Source of the DNA: Acidimicrobiaceae bacterium
GTDB taxonomy: Bacteria > Actinomycetota > Acidimicrobiia > Acidimicrobiales > Ilumatobacteraceae
NCBI GenBank assembly: GCA_003455715.1
Contig: DMQJ01000326.1
Span: 1-5,699 of the forward strand
Length of the DNA: 5,699 nt
Direction: 5' to 3'
Shown: in pieces, positions 1 to 5,237 of the stretch
How the letters are laid out: each line of letters opens with the position of its first letter
Position numbering within the stretch: the stretch's first letter is position 1
The notes under the pieces: generated by a model
What the model saw: only the letters and a program-made list of their open reading frames with translations
Told to the model about the DNA's origin: nothing
The model's database searches: none
Translations under genes and position numbers: made by a program

Positions 1-33
1 GTCTCGAGGGTTCGAATCCCTTCCACTCCGCCA
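1..33 (+). tRNA. tRNA 3' end, probably tRNA-Ser (partial)
   Basis: The window opens inside a tRNA gene. A T-arm is visible, with stem 6-10 (gaggg) pairing with 18-22 (ccctt, one G-T pair) around the loop TTCGAAT at 11-17. The 3' acceptor strand CCACTCC is at 23-29, the discriminator G at 30 and an encoded CCA at 31-33. The gtctc at 1-5 would be the end of the variable region. A G discriminator and a seemingly long variable arm favour tRNA-Ser, but the anticodon lies outside the window, so the identity is inferred. Confidence 0.85.
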
Positions 34-124
34 CCGCCAGTTTGCCGGACAGTAAAATCGGATGCCGGTTGCGGTCGCGGGGCGTGGGCTTGCCCGGCCG
101 CTGCCGAGGACGGGGGCCTTCCGG

Positions 125-880
125 TCAGGCTGCCATGACCCCCTCGGGCAGCTTGGCCCCGGTCATGTAGGCCACGGCATCCGACATCGTGTGTTCGCCG
201 GGGCGGATCACGCACAGGCGACGGCCCAGGCGATGCACATGGATGCGGTCGGCCAGTTCGAACACATGCGGCATGTTGTGGCTGATCAGGATGATCGGCA
301 TACCGCGCCGCCGCACGTCCTGGATCAGCTCAAGCACCCGCCGGCTTTCCTTGACGCCGAGCGCCGCGGTGGGCTCGTCGAGGATGAGGATGCGGGCGCC
401 GCGATACAGCACCTTCAGAATCTCCACCCGTTGGCGCTGGCCAACCCCCAACTCCGACACCGGCGCATCGAGGTTGACGTGGGCTCCGATGGCCTTCATC
501 GTCTCGGTGAGCTGTCGGCGAGCCTCGTCGAAGCGGATCACCCCTCTGCTGGCGGGCTCGGCGCCGAGGACGATGTTCTCGAGCACGGTGAGGTTGTCGG
601 CGAGCATGAAGTGCTGGTGCACCATGCCGATGCCCGCCGCGATGGCGTCGCTCGGGGAGCGGAAGTGCTGGAGCTCACCCCCCACGAAGACTTGGCCGGC
701 CTCCGGCTGATGCATGCCATAGAGCGTCTTCATCAATGTGGACTTGCCAGCGCCGTTCTCGCCGACGATGGCGTGGATGGTGCCCGCCCGGACATTGAGG
801 TTGACATCGTGATTGGCGATGACGCCGGGGAACCGCTTTTCGATTCCCACGAGCTGCACCGCCAGGGTGTCGCTGCCCAT
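125..880 (-). CDS. ABC transporter ATP-binding protein, YufO/FrcA-like chimera
   Basis: This is a 251-residue cytoplasmic ATPase of an ABC importer. Walker A is GENGAGKST (40-48), the Q-loop Gln is Q89 in MVHQHFM, the signature is LGVGQ (144-148), Walker B is ILILDEP (164-170) with catalytic E169, and the H-loop is H201 in LISHNM. Residues 1 to about 170 resemble the N-terminal domain of YufO/NupA nucleoside ATPases (KRFPGV, RSPSDAIAAGIGMVHQHFM, RVEILKVLYRGA). Residues from about 171 on (GVKESRRVLELI, HVFELADRI, HRLGRRLCVI, YMTGAK) resemble FrcA-type sugar ATPases. YufO proteins normally carry two ATPase domains in about 500 residues, while this has one. The usual LSxGQ serine is glycine (G145). 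The ATG at 880 has AAGGGGA at 884-890. The gene lies downstream of a BMP lipoprotein, which suggests a nucleoside-type substrate, while the C-terminal part suggests sugar transport. The family assignment rests on recalled motifs, not an alignment. Confidence 0.93.
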   Translation of the reverse strand: MGSDTLAVQLVGIEKRFPGVIANHDVNLNVRAGTIHAIVGENGAGKSTLMKTLYGMHQPEAGQVFVGGELQHFRSPSDAIAAGIGMVHQHFMLADNLTVLENIVLGAEPASRGVIRFDEARRQLTETMKAIGAHVNLDAPVSELGVGQRQRVEILKVLYRGARILILDEPTAALGVKESRRVLELIQDVRRRGMPIILISHNMPHVFELADRIHVHRLGRRLCVIRPGEHTMSDAVAYMTGAKLPEGVMAA

Positions 881-918
881 TGATCCCCTTTACGAATCGT
901 TCAGGTGCCGTTATAGCA

Positions 919-948
919 GAAGGCCCGGGGGCGAACCCCCGGGCCTTC
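919..948. terminator. Strong perfect hairpin between lipoprotein and ATPase genes
   Basis: A perfect 13-bp GC-rich stem pairs 919-931 with 936-948 around a 4-base loop (932-935). It starts about 30 bases after the lipoprotein stop and ends 38 bases before the ATPase start. Neither strand has a following T-run, which is common for actinobacterial terminators. It probably ends or attenuates transcription after the lipoprotein gene, or protects the 3' end of its mRNA, so that the lipoprotein is made in excess of the ATPase. A small 6-bp hairpin (960-965 with 971-976) lies just upstream of it on the minus strand. Confidence 0.75.
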
Positions 949-978
949 GTTCACTGAGTTGATCGTGGAGCGATCAGA

Positions 979-2094
979 TCAGGGTGCGGTGGGCACCTCG
1001 ATGTCGCCGGCGATGATCATCGCCTTGATCTCCTCGAGCTGGTCGACGATGTCGTCGACGTGACCGCCCGAGGTGGAGTAGCCCACACCGTCGACGCTGA
1101 GGTCGTAGGTGACGAAGCCACCCTCGAGGGTGCCGTCCTGGGCAGCCTTCACCACTTCGTAGACAGCGGTGTCGACACGCTTCAGCATCGAGGTGAGGAT
1201 GTGCTCCTGCTGCTCGGGCGTGGCGGTGGCCCACTGGTCGCTGTCGACGCCGATTGCCCACTTGTCGCTCTCGACAGCGGCCTCGATGGTGCCCTGGCCC
1301 GAACCGCCAGCGGCGGTGTAGATGACGTCGGCGCCGTCGGCGTACCAGCCGTTGGCGATTTCCTTGGCCTCATCCGGCGATGCCCAGGCGGTGTTGTCGC
1401 CAGCAGCGCCGAGGTACTGCACCTTCACCTCGATGTCGGGGTTGATGTACTTCGCACCTGCGGTGTAGCCGGCCTCGAAACGCTTGATGAGGTCGATCTC
1501 CTGGCCGCCGATGAAGCCGATGACGCCGGTCTCGCTCTTCAGGGCCGCTGCAGCACCGACGAGGAACGAGCCCTCCTGCTCGGCGAAGCCGAGGAAGGTG
1601 ACGTTGGCCGGGGCGTTCTCGATGAAGCCGTCGACGATCGCGTACTGCGTGTCGGGGTTCTCGGGAGCGATGGTGGCGAGGGCGTCGCCGAAGGCGAAGC
1701 CGACCGCAATGATCGGGTTGTTGCCGTTGCTGGTGAGGGTCTCGAGGTTCGGGCCGCGGTCTTCGGCCGTGGTGGCCTCGAGTTCGTCGAACGTCACGCC
1801 CAGCTCGTCGACAGCCTTGTCGGCACCGCGAGCAGCGGAGTCGTTGAAGGTGCCGTCGCCGCGGCCGCCGGTGTCGAACGCCAGACCCACGTTGAGGGCC
1901 TCGCCGCCGCCACCCATGGTGGTGTCGGTGCCCATGGTGGTGTCGGTGCCGCCGCCGGTGGTCTCGGGTGCAGCCGCAGTGGTGTCGCTGCCACCGGTGG
2001 TCGAGCTGCTTTCCTCATCGTCGCCGCAGGCAGCAGCGATGAGACCGAAGCTCGCGACCAGTGCCAGCGCTGCGAAGCGCTTGCTCTTGCGCAT
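979..2094 (-). CDS. BMP-family substrate-binding lipoprotein (ABC importer)
   Basis: This 371-residue protein is a predicted cell-surface lipoprotein that captures substrate for an ABC importer. BMP-family members (BmpA, PnrA, Med) mostly bind purine nucleosides, so the substrate here is inferred. The signal peptide begins MRKSKR, has a hydrophobic core at 7-22 and ends in a lipobox with C23. A Ser/Thr/Gly-rich spacer covers about 24-65. The BMP domain starts at ALNVGLAFD and shows GRGDGTFNDSAARG (77-90), IAVGFAFGDAL (129-139), a GSFLVGAAAALKS segment (175-187), GFIGG (193-197), AGGSGQG (262-268), GVDSDQW (282-288) and SMLKRVDTAV (302-311). I chose the start at 2094 because AGGGGGAG lies at 2100-2107 and a signal peptide follows directly. 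The open frame continues 57 codons further upstream, but that extension has neither. The ATPase gene follows after 98 bases and a hairpin. Confidence 0.95.
   Translation of the reverse strand: MRKSKRFAALALVASFGLIAAACGDDEESSSTTGGSDTTAAAPETTGGGTDTTMGTDTTMGGGGEALNVGLAFDTGGRGDGTFNDSAARGADKAVDELGVTFDELEATTAEDRGPNLETLTSNGNNPIIAVGFAFGDALATIAPENPDTQYAIVDGFIENAPANVTFLGFAEQEGSFLVGAAAALKSETGVIGFIGGQEIDLIKRFEAGYTAGAKYINPDIEVKVQYLGAAGDNTAWASPDEAKEIANGWYADGADVIYTAAGGSGQGTIEAAVESDKWAIGVDSDQWATATPEQQEHILTSMLKRVDTAVYEVVKAAQDGTLEGGFVTYDLSVDGVGYSTSGGHVDDIVDQLEEIKAMIIAGDIEVPTAP
1913..1948. repeat. 18-bp perfect tandem repeat in lipoprotein spacer
   Basis: The 18-base unit cccatggtggtgtcggtg occurs twice head to tail (1913-1930 and 1931-1948). 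On the minus strand it encodes a duplicated six-residue Thr/Met/Gly/Asp segment within residues 49-61 of the lipoprotein spacer. The length is a multiple of three, so copy-number change would keep the frame and only alter spacer length. Confidence 0.9.
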
Positions 2095-2099
2095 GGTGT

Positions 2100-2107
2100 C
2101 TCCCCCT
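2100..2107 (-). promoter_or_regulatory. Ribosome binding site that fixes the lipoprotein start
   Basis: On the minus strand AGGGGGAG is separated by 5 bases from the ATG at 2094. This supports the 371-residue lipoprotein over the longer 428-codon open frame. Confidence 0.8.
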
Positions 2108-2144
2108 TGGAGTGTTGGATTTGATGGTTGGTCCATCGGTTCCC

Positions 2145-2150
2145 AATCTA
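2145..2150 (-). promoter_or_regulatory. Possible -10 element for the lipoprotein gene
   Basis: On the minus strand TAGATT fits the actinobacterial TAnnnT pattern about 50 bases upstream of the start codon. No convincing -35 hexamer is visible 17 bases further up. A 5-bp inverted repeat, GATGG (2123-2127) and CCATC (2133-2137), would lie in the leader and could be an operator half-site pair. This is weak evidence from pattern alone. Confidence 0.3.
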
Positions 2151-2189
2151 GCGCGGGGATGAGTGCGGGAGTTTCGGGTGGAGGACTCG

Positions 2190-2195
2190 TAACAT
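2190..2195 (+). promoter_or_regulatory. Possible -10 element for the SGNH hydrolase gene
   Basis: TAACAT fits TAnnnT and lies 14 bases before the ATG at 2210. This would give a very short leader, which would agree with the lack of a good ribosome binding site there. No clear -35 is seen. Confidence 0.3.
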
Positions 2196-2209
2196 TGTCG
2201 TGATCCACG

Positions 2210-3157
2210 ATGGCATCCGGTGCTCGACCCCCCGTTGCGGCTCGCCGGCGAGTGAGCAAGCGCACCTACATGGTGCGGCGAATTGTCGCGTTGTGCCTGG
2301 TGATCGTGCTTGCGGGAGGTCTCTACGCGGTCGGTGCTGCAGTGCTCGGCAGCGACGATGGGGCGGCAGAGGGTCCCAGCACCCCGTCGACGAACACCGT
2401 GGTCAACGACGGTGTGACACCTACCACGTTGCCGCCCACCACCTCCACCACGCAGCCGCCGAAGGAAATCACCACGCCCACGGCCGAGAACCCGGCCGAA
2501 CTCCTCATCCTGGGCGATAGCGATGCCGGTACCTTCGGCCCGTACCTCGAGACGCTGATGGGCCAGACCGGCATCGTCACCACGACCCTCGACTACAAGG
2601 TGTCGTCCGGTCTGTCGAGGCCCGACTTCTTCGATTGGCCCAGCCACATGCGCCAGGTGGTTCCGCAGGTGAACCCCGACATCGTGGTGGTCACGTTCGG
2701 CGGCAACGATGCGCAGGCCATCAGCAACGCCGATGGGTCGTGGGCCATCGAGTACGTCCCGGCGTCGGGCTCGCGCGACGACGAGTGGAAGGCCCTCTAC
2801 GCCGAGCGTGTCGGCGACACGATGGACTACCTGTCGGCCGACAATCGCACGCTCATCTGGGTCGGCATCCCCAACGACGACAATCCTGATGTCACGGCGC
2901 GCATGCAGGTGCAGGACGAAGTGGTTCGTGCCGAGGCCGCGAAACGACCGAACGTGATCTTCATCGACACCTGGTCGCGGTTCAGTGGTCGCAACGGAGG
3001 CTGGGCCGAGTACGTCATCGACCCGCGCGACGGAGTGGGCAAAGACGTGCGGGCCGACGACGGTTTCCACCTCAACACCACCGGCGCGGAGATCCTTGCG
3101 CTCGACATCGCCGAGGCGATCCGGCAGGAACTCCGCAACCGCGGTGCCGCCCTGTAA
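2210..3157 (+). CDS. Membrane-anchored SGNH (GDSL-like) hydrolase, DUF459-like
   Basis: This 315-residue protein has a basic N-terminus, one hydrophobic segment at about 24-46 (signal anchor), a Thr/Pro-rich stalk at about 57-95 and an extracellular SGNH hydrolase domain. Block I is LGDSD (101-105) with likely nucleophile S104. The conserved Gly block is SSGLSRPDFFDWP (132-144), block III is GGND (164-167) and block V is DDGFHLN (283-289), with D284 and H287 completing the triad. The GLSRPDFFDWP style matches DUF459 proteins, many of which sit in the cell envelope. The substrate is unknown, and acyl or acetyl esters of surface glycans are a family-level guess. The ATG at 2210 has no good Shine-Dalgarno. 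A GTG at residue 15 or the ATG at residue 21 are alternatives, and both keep the anchor. It is divergent from the lipoprotein gene, with 115 bases between the starts. Confidence 0.9.
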   Translation: MASGARPPVAARRRVSKRTYMVRRIVALCLVIVLAGGLYAVGAAVLGSDDGAAEGPSTPSTNTVVNDGVTPTTLPPTTSTTQPPKEITTPTAENPAELLILGDSDAGTFGPYLETLMGQTGIVTTTLDYKVSSGLSRPDFFDWPSHMRQVVPQVNPDIVVVTFGGNDAQAISNADGSWAIEYVPASGSRDDEWKALYAERVGDTMDYLSADNRTLIWVGIPNDDNPDVTARMQVQDEVVRAEAAKRPNVIFIDTWSRFSGRNGGWAEYVIDPRDGVGKDVRADDGFHLNTTGAEILALDIAEAIRQELRNRGAAL

Positions 3158-3178
3158 CCGCCCTCCCGCCAGGGCGGT
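3157..3178. terminator. Bidirectional terminator hairpin between convergent genes
   Basis: A perfect 8-bp stem ACCGCCCT / AGGGCGGT (3157-3164 with 3171-3178) encloses a 6-base loop. It begins on the last base of the SGNH stop codon and ends 8 bases before the stop of the convergent crotonase. There is no T-run on either side. The position makes a shared terminator likely. Confidence 0.7.
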
Positions 3179-3186
3179 CGGCGCGG

Positions 3187-3969
3187 CTACTGCTGGCGGC
3201 CGCGGGCTTGGATGGCGGCGCGGCGTTCGGCCACCTTCTCGGGGCTGAACTGCTCACGTTGCCAGCGGGCGGCGTTGCGGCCTTCGATGGCCCAGCCGTC
3301 GGCCTCCGCGGTGATCTCGGCGTAGGTGGCCTTCATCTGGCGCACACCCGGCTGGTCGTTGCCGATGATGTCGCGGGCGAGCGAACGGGTGAAGGGCAGC
3401 AGGTCGGCGTGGGCCACCACATGGTTCACCATGCCGAACTGCAGTGCTTCGTCGGCACCCATGAAGTTGCCGGTGAGGCTCATCTCCCTGGCGCGGCGGA
3501 CGCCGATGGCTTGCGGCAACAGCACGGTGAGACCCCAGCCTGGCATGACGCCCACTCGTGAATGGGTGTCGCCGAACTTGGCGTGCTCGCTGGCGACGAG
3601 GAAGTCGCAGTTGAGCGCCAGTTCGAACCCACCGGTGATGGCGACGCCGTTGACGGCTCCGATGAGCGGCTTGGTGAGGGTGGGGAATGGCCCGCGCCGC
3701 CCCTCAGCGTTCGGGCGGCCGTCGGCGCCGGAGCCGCCGCCAAGGTTGCCGCCTGACGAGCCGAGTTCCTTCAGGTCGAGGCCGGCGCAGAACGCCGGGT
3801 CGGTGCCGGTGAGGATGATGACATCGACCTCGTCGTCGGCCTCCGCAGCACGAAGCCGATCAGGGAGGAGGCGCAGCACCTCGCTCGACAACGCGTTGCG
3901 CGCCTCGGGTCGGTTGAGAGTGACGGTGGCGATGCGTTCGCTCACCTCGTAGAGCACGACGTCGGACAT
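3187..3969 (-). CDS. Enoyl-CoA hydratase/isomerase family protein (crotonase A)
   Basis: This 260-residue crotonase-fold protein probably acts on an acyl-CoA thioester in the cytoplasm. The oxyanion-hole segments are AFCAGLDL (59-66) and NGVAITGGFELAL (107-119). E116 matches the first catalytic Glu of classical enoyl-CoA hydratase. The second is His (H136 in FGDTHSRVGVMPGWG), as in a known FGDTH subgroup, so the exact reaction is uncertain. A Gly-rich insertion at about 70-92 occupies the loop after the first oxyanion segment. The start at 3969 gives the usual MSDVVLYEVSERIATVTLNRP beginning. The frame runs 20 codons further up, but those residues look non-coding and would cross the divergent promoter region. 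No Shine-Dalgarno precedes the ATG, so leaderless translation is possible. It is convergent with the SGNH gene and divergent from a second crotonase. Confidence 0.93.
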   Translation of the reverse strand: MSDVVLYEVSERIATVTLNRPEARNALSSEVLRLLPDRLRAAEADDEVDVIILTGTDPAFCAGLDLKELGSSGGNLGGGSGADGRPNAEGRRGPFPTLTKPLIGAVNGVAITGGFELALNCDFLVASEHAKFGDTHSRVGVMPGWGLTVLLPQAIGVRRAREMSLTGNFMGADEALQFGMVNHVVAHADLLPFTRSLARDIIGNDQPGVRQMKATYAEITAEADGWAIEGRNAARWQREQFSPEKVAERRAAIQARGRQQ

Positions 3970-3982
3970 GAGGCGCACGATG

Positions 3983-4037
3983 GCACAACGGTGAGGCGCT
4001 CGAAGAGCCGGGCGGAACCCCGAGCGCACTACGGTGA
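3983..4037. promoter_or_regulatory. Direct and inverted repeats in the divergent crotonase promoter region
   Basis: A 12-base direct repeat, gcacaacggtga (3983-3994) and gcactacggtga (4026-4037), matches at 11 of 12 positions with 43 bases start to start, close to four helical turns. Between the copies, and overlapping the second by two bases, lies a 7-bp inverted repeat GCGCTCG / CGAGCGC (3996-4002 and 4021-4027). The whole set fits within the 74-base gap separating the two divergent start codons. This looks like a shared operator, inferred from symmetry and position only. Confidence 0.45.
4030..4035 (+). promoter_or_regulatory. Possible -10 element giving a leaderless crotonase B mRNA
   Basis: TACGGT fits TAnnnT and ends 8 bases before the ATG at 4044, so transcription could begin at or next to the start codon. 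No Shine-Dalgarno is visible before that ATG, which agrees with leaderless translation. The hexamer overlaps the second copy of the direct repeat, so a bound protein would block it. This is a pattern match without a clear -35. Confidence 0.35.
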
Positions 4038-4043
4038 CAACCT

Positions 4044-4799
4044 ATGTCGCTCGTGCTCGTCGAGGTGGCCGACGGTGTCGCCACCCTCACCCTCAACAAC
4101 CCGTCCGAACGCAACACCCTCACCGCCCCGATGGTCGACGAGATCGTCGCGGCGATGGACCGCATCGAGGCCGACGCCTCCATCGGTGCCATCGTCGTCA
4201 CGGGTGCAGCTCCTGCCTTCTGCGCCGGCGCCAACCTTGGCAACCTGGCAGAGAGCAGCAAGGAGAGCCTCGGCAACATCTACGAAGGGTTCCTGCGCAT
4301 CGCCCGCAGCCCGCTGCCCACACTGGCCGCGGTGAACGGGGCTGCCGTGGGTGCGGGCATGAACCTGGCCCTCGGTTGCGATGTGCGCCTTGCGGCCCGC
4401 CGGGCCAAGTTCGATACCCGCTTCCTGCAGATCGGTATCCACCCCGGTGGCGGACATACCTGGATGCTGCGACGCATTGTCGGCCCGCAGGCCACCTTTG
4501 CGGGTGTTGTGTTCGGCGAGGTGATGGACGGCGCGGAGGCCGAGCGGGTTGGCCTGGTGCACCGCTGTGTCGACGACGACCAGTTGCTCACCGTCGCCCA
4601 CGAAATGGCCGCCCGTGCGGCCAGCGCGCCGCGCGCCCTCGTCATCGAGGTGAAGAAGACCATTCAGAACATGGCCGACATCTCCACCCACCCGGAAGCC
4701 GTCGACCGCGAGCTCACGCCCCAGGTGTGGAGCACCCGCCAGCCGTGGTTCGCCGAGCGCATCGCCGCGCTGCAGAAGAAGATCAGCTCCAAAGGCTGA
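4044..4799 (+). CDS. Crotonase-family protein lacking both catalytic glutamates (crotonase B)
   Basis: This 251-residue protein has a full-length crotonase fold. The beginning MSLVLVEVADGVATLTLNNP is typical, and the oxyanion-hole segments AFCAGANL (58-65) and NGAAVGAGMNLAL (98-110) are intact, so acyl-CoA binding is likely. At the two places where classical enoyl-CoA hydratase has Glu, this protein has Asn (N107) and Phe (F127 in FDTRFLQIGIHPGGG). Classical water addition is therefore doubtful. It could be a different crotonase activity (isomerase, hydrolase) or an acyl-CoA binder, as described for mycobacterial EchA6. The GIHPGGGHTWMLRR segment (131-144) replaces the usual PGAGGTQRL region. 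The C-terminal part (to residue 251) is complete. It is divergent from crotonase A, 74 bases apart. General annotation would be enoyl-CoA hydratase, with the exact function unknown. Confidence 0.93.
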   Translation: MSLVLVEVADGVATLTLNNPSERNTLTAPMVDEIVAAMDRIEADASIGAIVVTGAAPAFCAGANLGNLAESSKESLGNIYEGFLRIARSPLPTLAAVNGAAVGAGMNLALGCDVRLAARRAKFDTRFLQIGIHPGGGHTWMLRRIVGPQATFAGVVFGEVMDGAEAERVGLVHRCVDDDQLLTVAHEMAARAASAPRALVIEVKKTIQNMADISTHPEAVDRELTPQVWSTRQPWFAERIAALQKKISSKG

Positions 4800-4802
4800 T
4801 TC

Positions 4803-4814
4803 CGACCCGGGTCG
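4803..4814. repeat. 12-bp perfect palindrome after crotonase B
   Basis: CGACCCGGGTCG is a perfect palindrome starting 4 bases after the crotonase B stop. As RNA it could fold only into a 4-bp stem with a CCGG loop, and it is followed by aaaa rather than a T-run. It may be a weak terminator or a protein-binding site. Confidence 0.4.
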
Positions 4815-4877
4815 AAAAGCGCGCAGAACTGTTACCCAAAGTCCCTTCCTGGCCACCTTCCCGTGATCTACCGTTCG

Positions 4878-4896
4878 CGTACGGCACAGCCGTACG
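4878..4896. promoter_or_regulatory. Perfect 8-bp inverted repeat upstream of the small basic protein
   Basis: CGTACGGC and GCCGTACG (4878-4885 and 4889-4896) form a perfect inverted repeat with a 3-base spacer, 25 bases before the ATG at 4922. A TACCGT hexamer at 4869-4874 fits a -10 element, which would place the transcription start at about 4881, inside the repeat. That position suits an operator for a dimeric repressor. As RNA, a 5' leader hairpin is the alternative. Confidence 0.5.
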
Positions 4897-4911
4897 TTCC
4901 GACAACACCAC

Positions 4912-4916
4912 GGAGG
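4912..4916 (+). promoter_or_regulatory. Ribosome binding site for the small basic protein
   Basis: GGAGG lies 5 bases before the ATG at 4922. It supports a separate 102-residue gene rather than a long open frame that runs in from 4034 through crotonase B in another frame. Confidence 0.8.
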
Positions 4917-4921
4917 TACTC

Positions 4922-5230
4922 ATGAGCCAGCGCCACCGCAGCCAGGATTCGGCACCCGTGCCGAAGATGGACATGCGAGCACACGCCCACAACGAGCGGC
5001 ACCGCATCAACAGCGAGTTGCAGTCCGTTGCGGCGAAAGTGAGCGCCGGGTACGAGCCCGACGAAGTGCACGAGCCGGGTCGGGCCTGGGTGCCCGAGCA
5101 TCACCGCACGCGCAAGGCGAGCGGTGGCGGAAAGTCGCTTCGTCACTGGAAGGTGAAGGCCTGGAAGCGCCGCTCCACGGTGCGCAAGGCCAAGGCGCAG
5201 GCAATGCGCCTGGCCGGCGATCAACCCTGA
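4922..5230 (+). CDS. Small basic protein of unknown function
   Basis: I do not recognise this 102-residue protein. It has 22 Lys/Arg against 10 Asp/Glu, plus 8 His. The first half is polar (MSQRHRSQDS, HAHNERHRIN), with a middle segment containing YEPDEVHEPGRAW (44-56). The C-terminal third is strongly basic and aromatic (LRHWKVKAWKRRSTVRKAKA, 73-92) and could form an amphipathic helix. There is no signal peptide or membrane segment. The charge pattern would suit nucleic acid or acidic-surface binding, but that is a guess. The start is set by GGAGG at 4912-4916, and an inverted repeat lies in the leader. It has 122 bases of upstream space, so it is probably transcribed alone, and it converges with the acetyltransferase with only 7 bases between the stops. 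Confidence 0.75.
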   Translation: MSQRHRSQDSAPVPKMDMRAHAHNERHRINSELQSVAAKVSAGYEPDEVHEPGRAWVPEHHRTRKASGGGKSLRHWKVKAWKRRSTVRKAKAQAMRLAGDQP

Positions 5231-5237
5231 GGCGCCG

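Noticed and set aside
1..124. A tRNA-linked integration (attachment) site
   Set aside because: I found no second copy of the tRNA 3' end in the window, and no integrase or phage gene nearby.
34..124. A terminator between the tRNA and the ATPase gene
   Set aside because: I saw only short imperfect GC pairings here, none better than chance in high-GC DNA.
62..883. A 273-codon plus-strand open frame opposite the ATPase gene
   Set aside because: It is the antisense of a protein with complete Walker A, Walker B and H-loop motifs.
1060..2124. A 354-codon plus-strand open frame opposite the lipoprotein gene
   Set aside because: It is the antisense shadow of a clear BMP-family gene, with no recognisable domain.
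2095..2265. A 57-codon N-terminal extension of the lipoprotein
   Set aside because: It would bury the signal peptide and ribosome binding site inside the protein and overlap the divergent gene start.
2015..3070. A 351-codon minus-strand open frame opposite the SGNH hydrolase
   Set aside because: It lies antisense to a gene with all SGNH blocks, and its product is Arg/His/Gly-rich without family features.
4034..5230. A 398-codon plus-strand open frame that would fuse a long Arg/His-rich region to the small basic protein
   Set aside because: From 4034 to 4921 it overlaps crotonase B in another frame and its translation is low-complexity high-GC shadow. The GGAGG before 4922 marks the true start.
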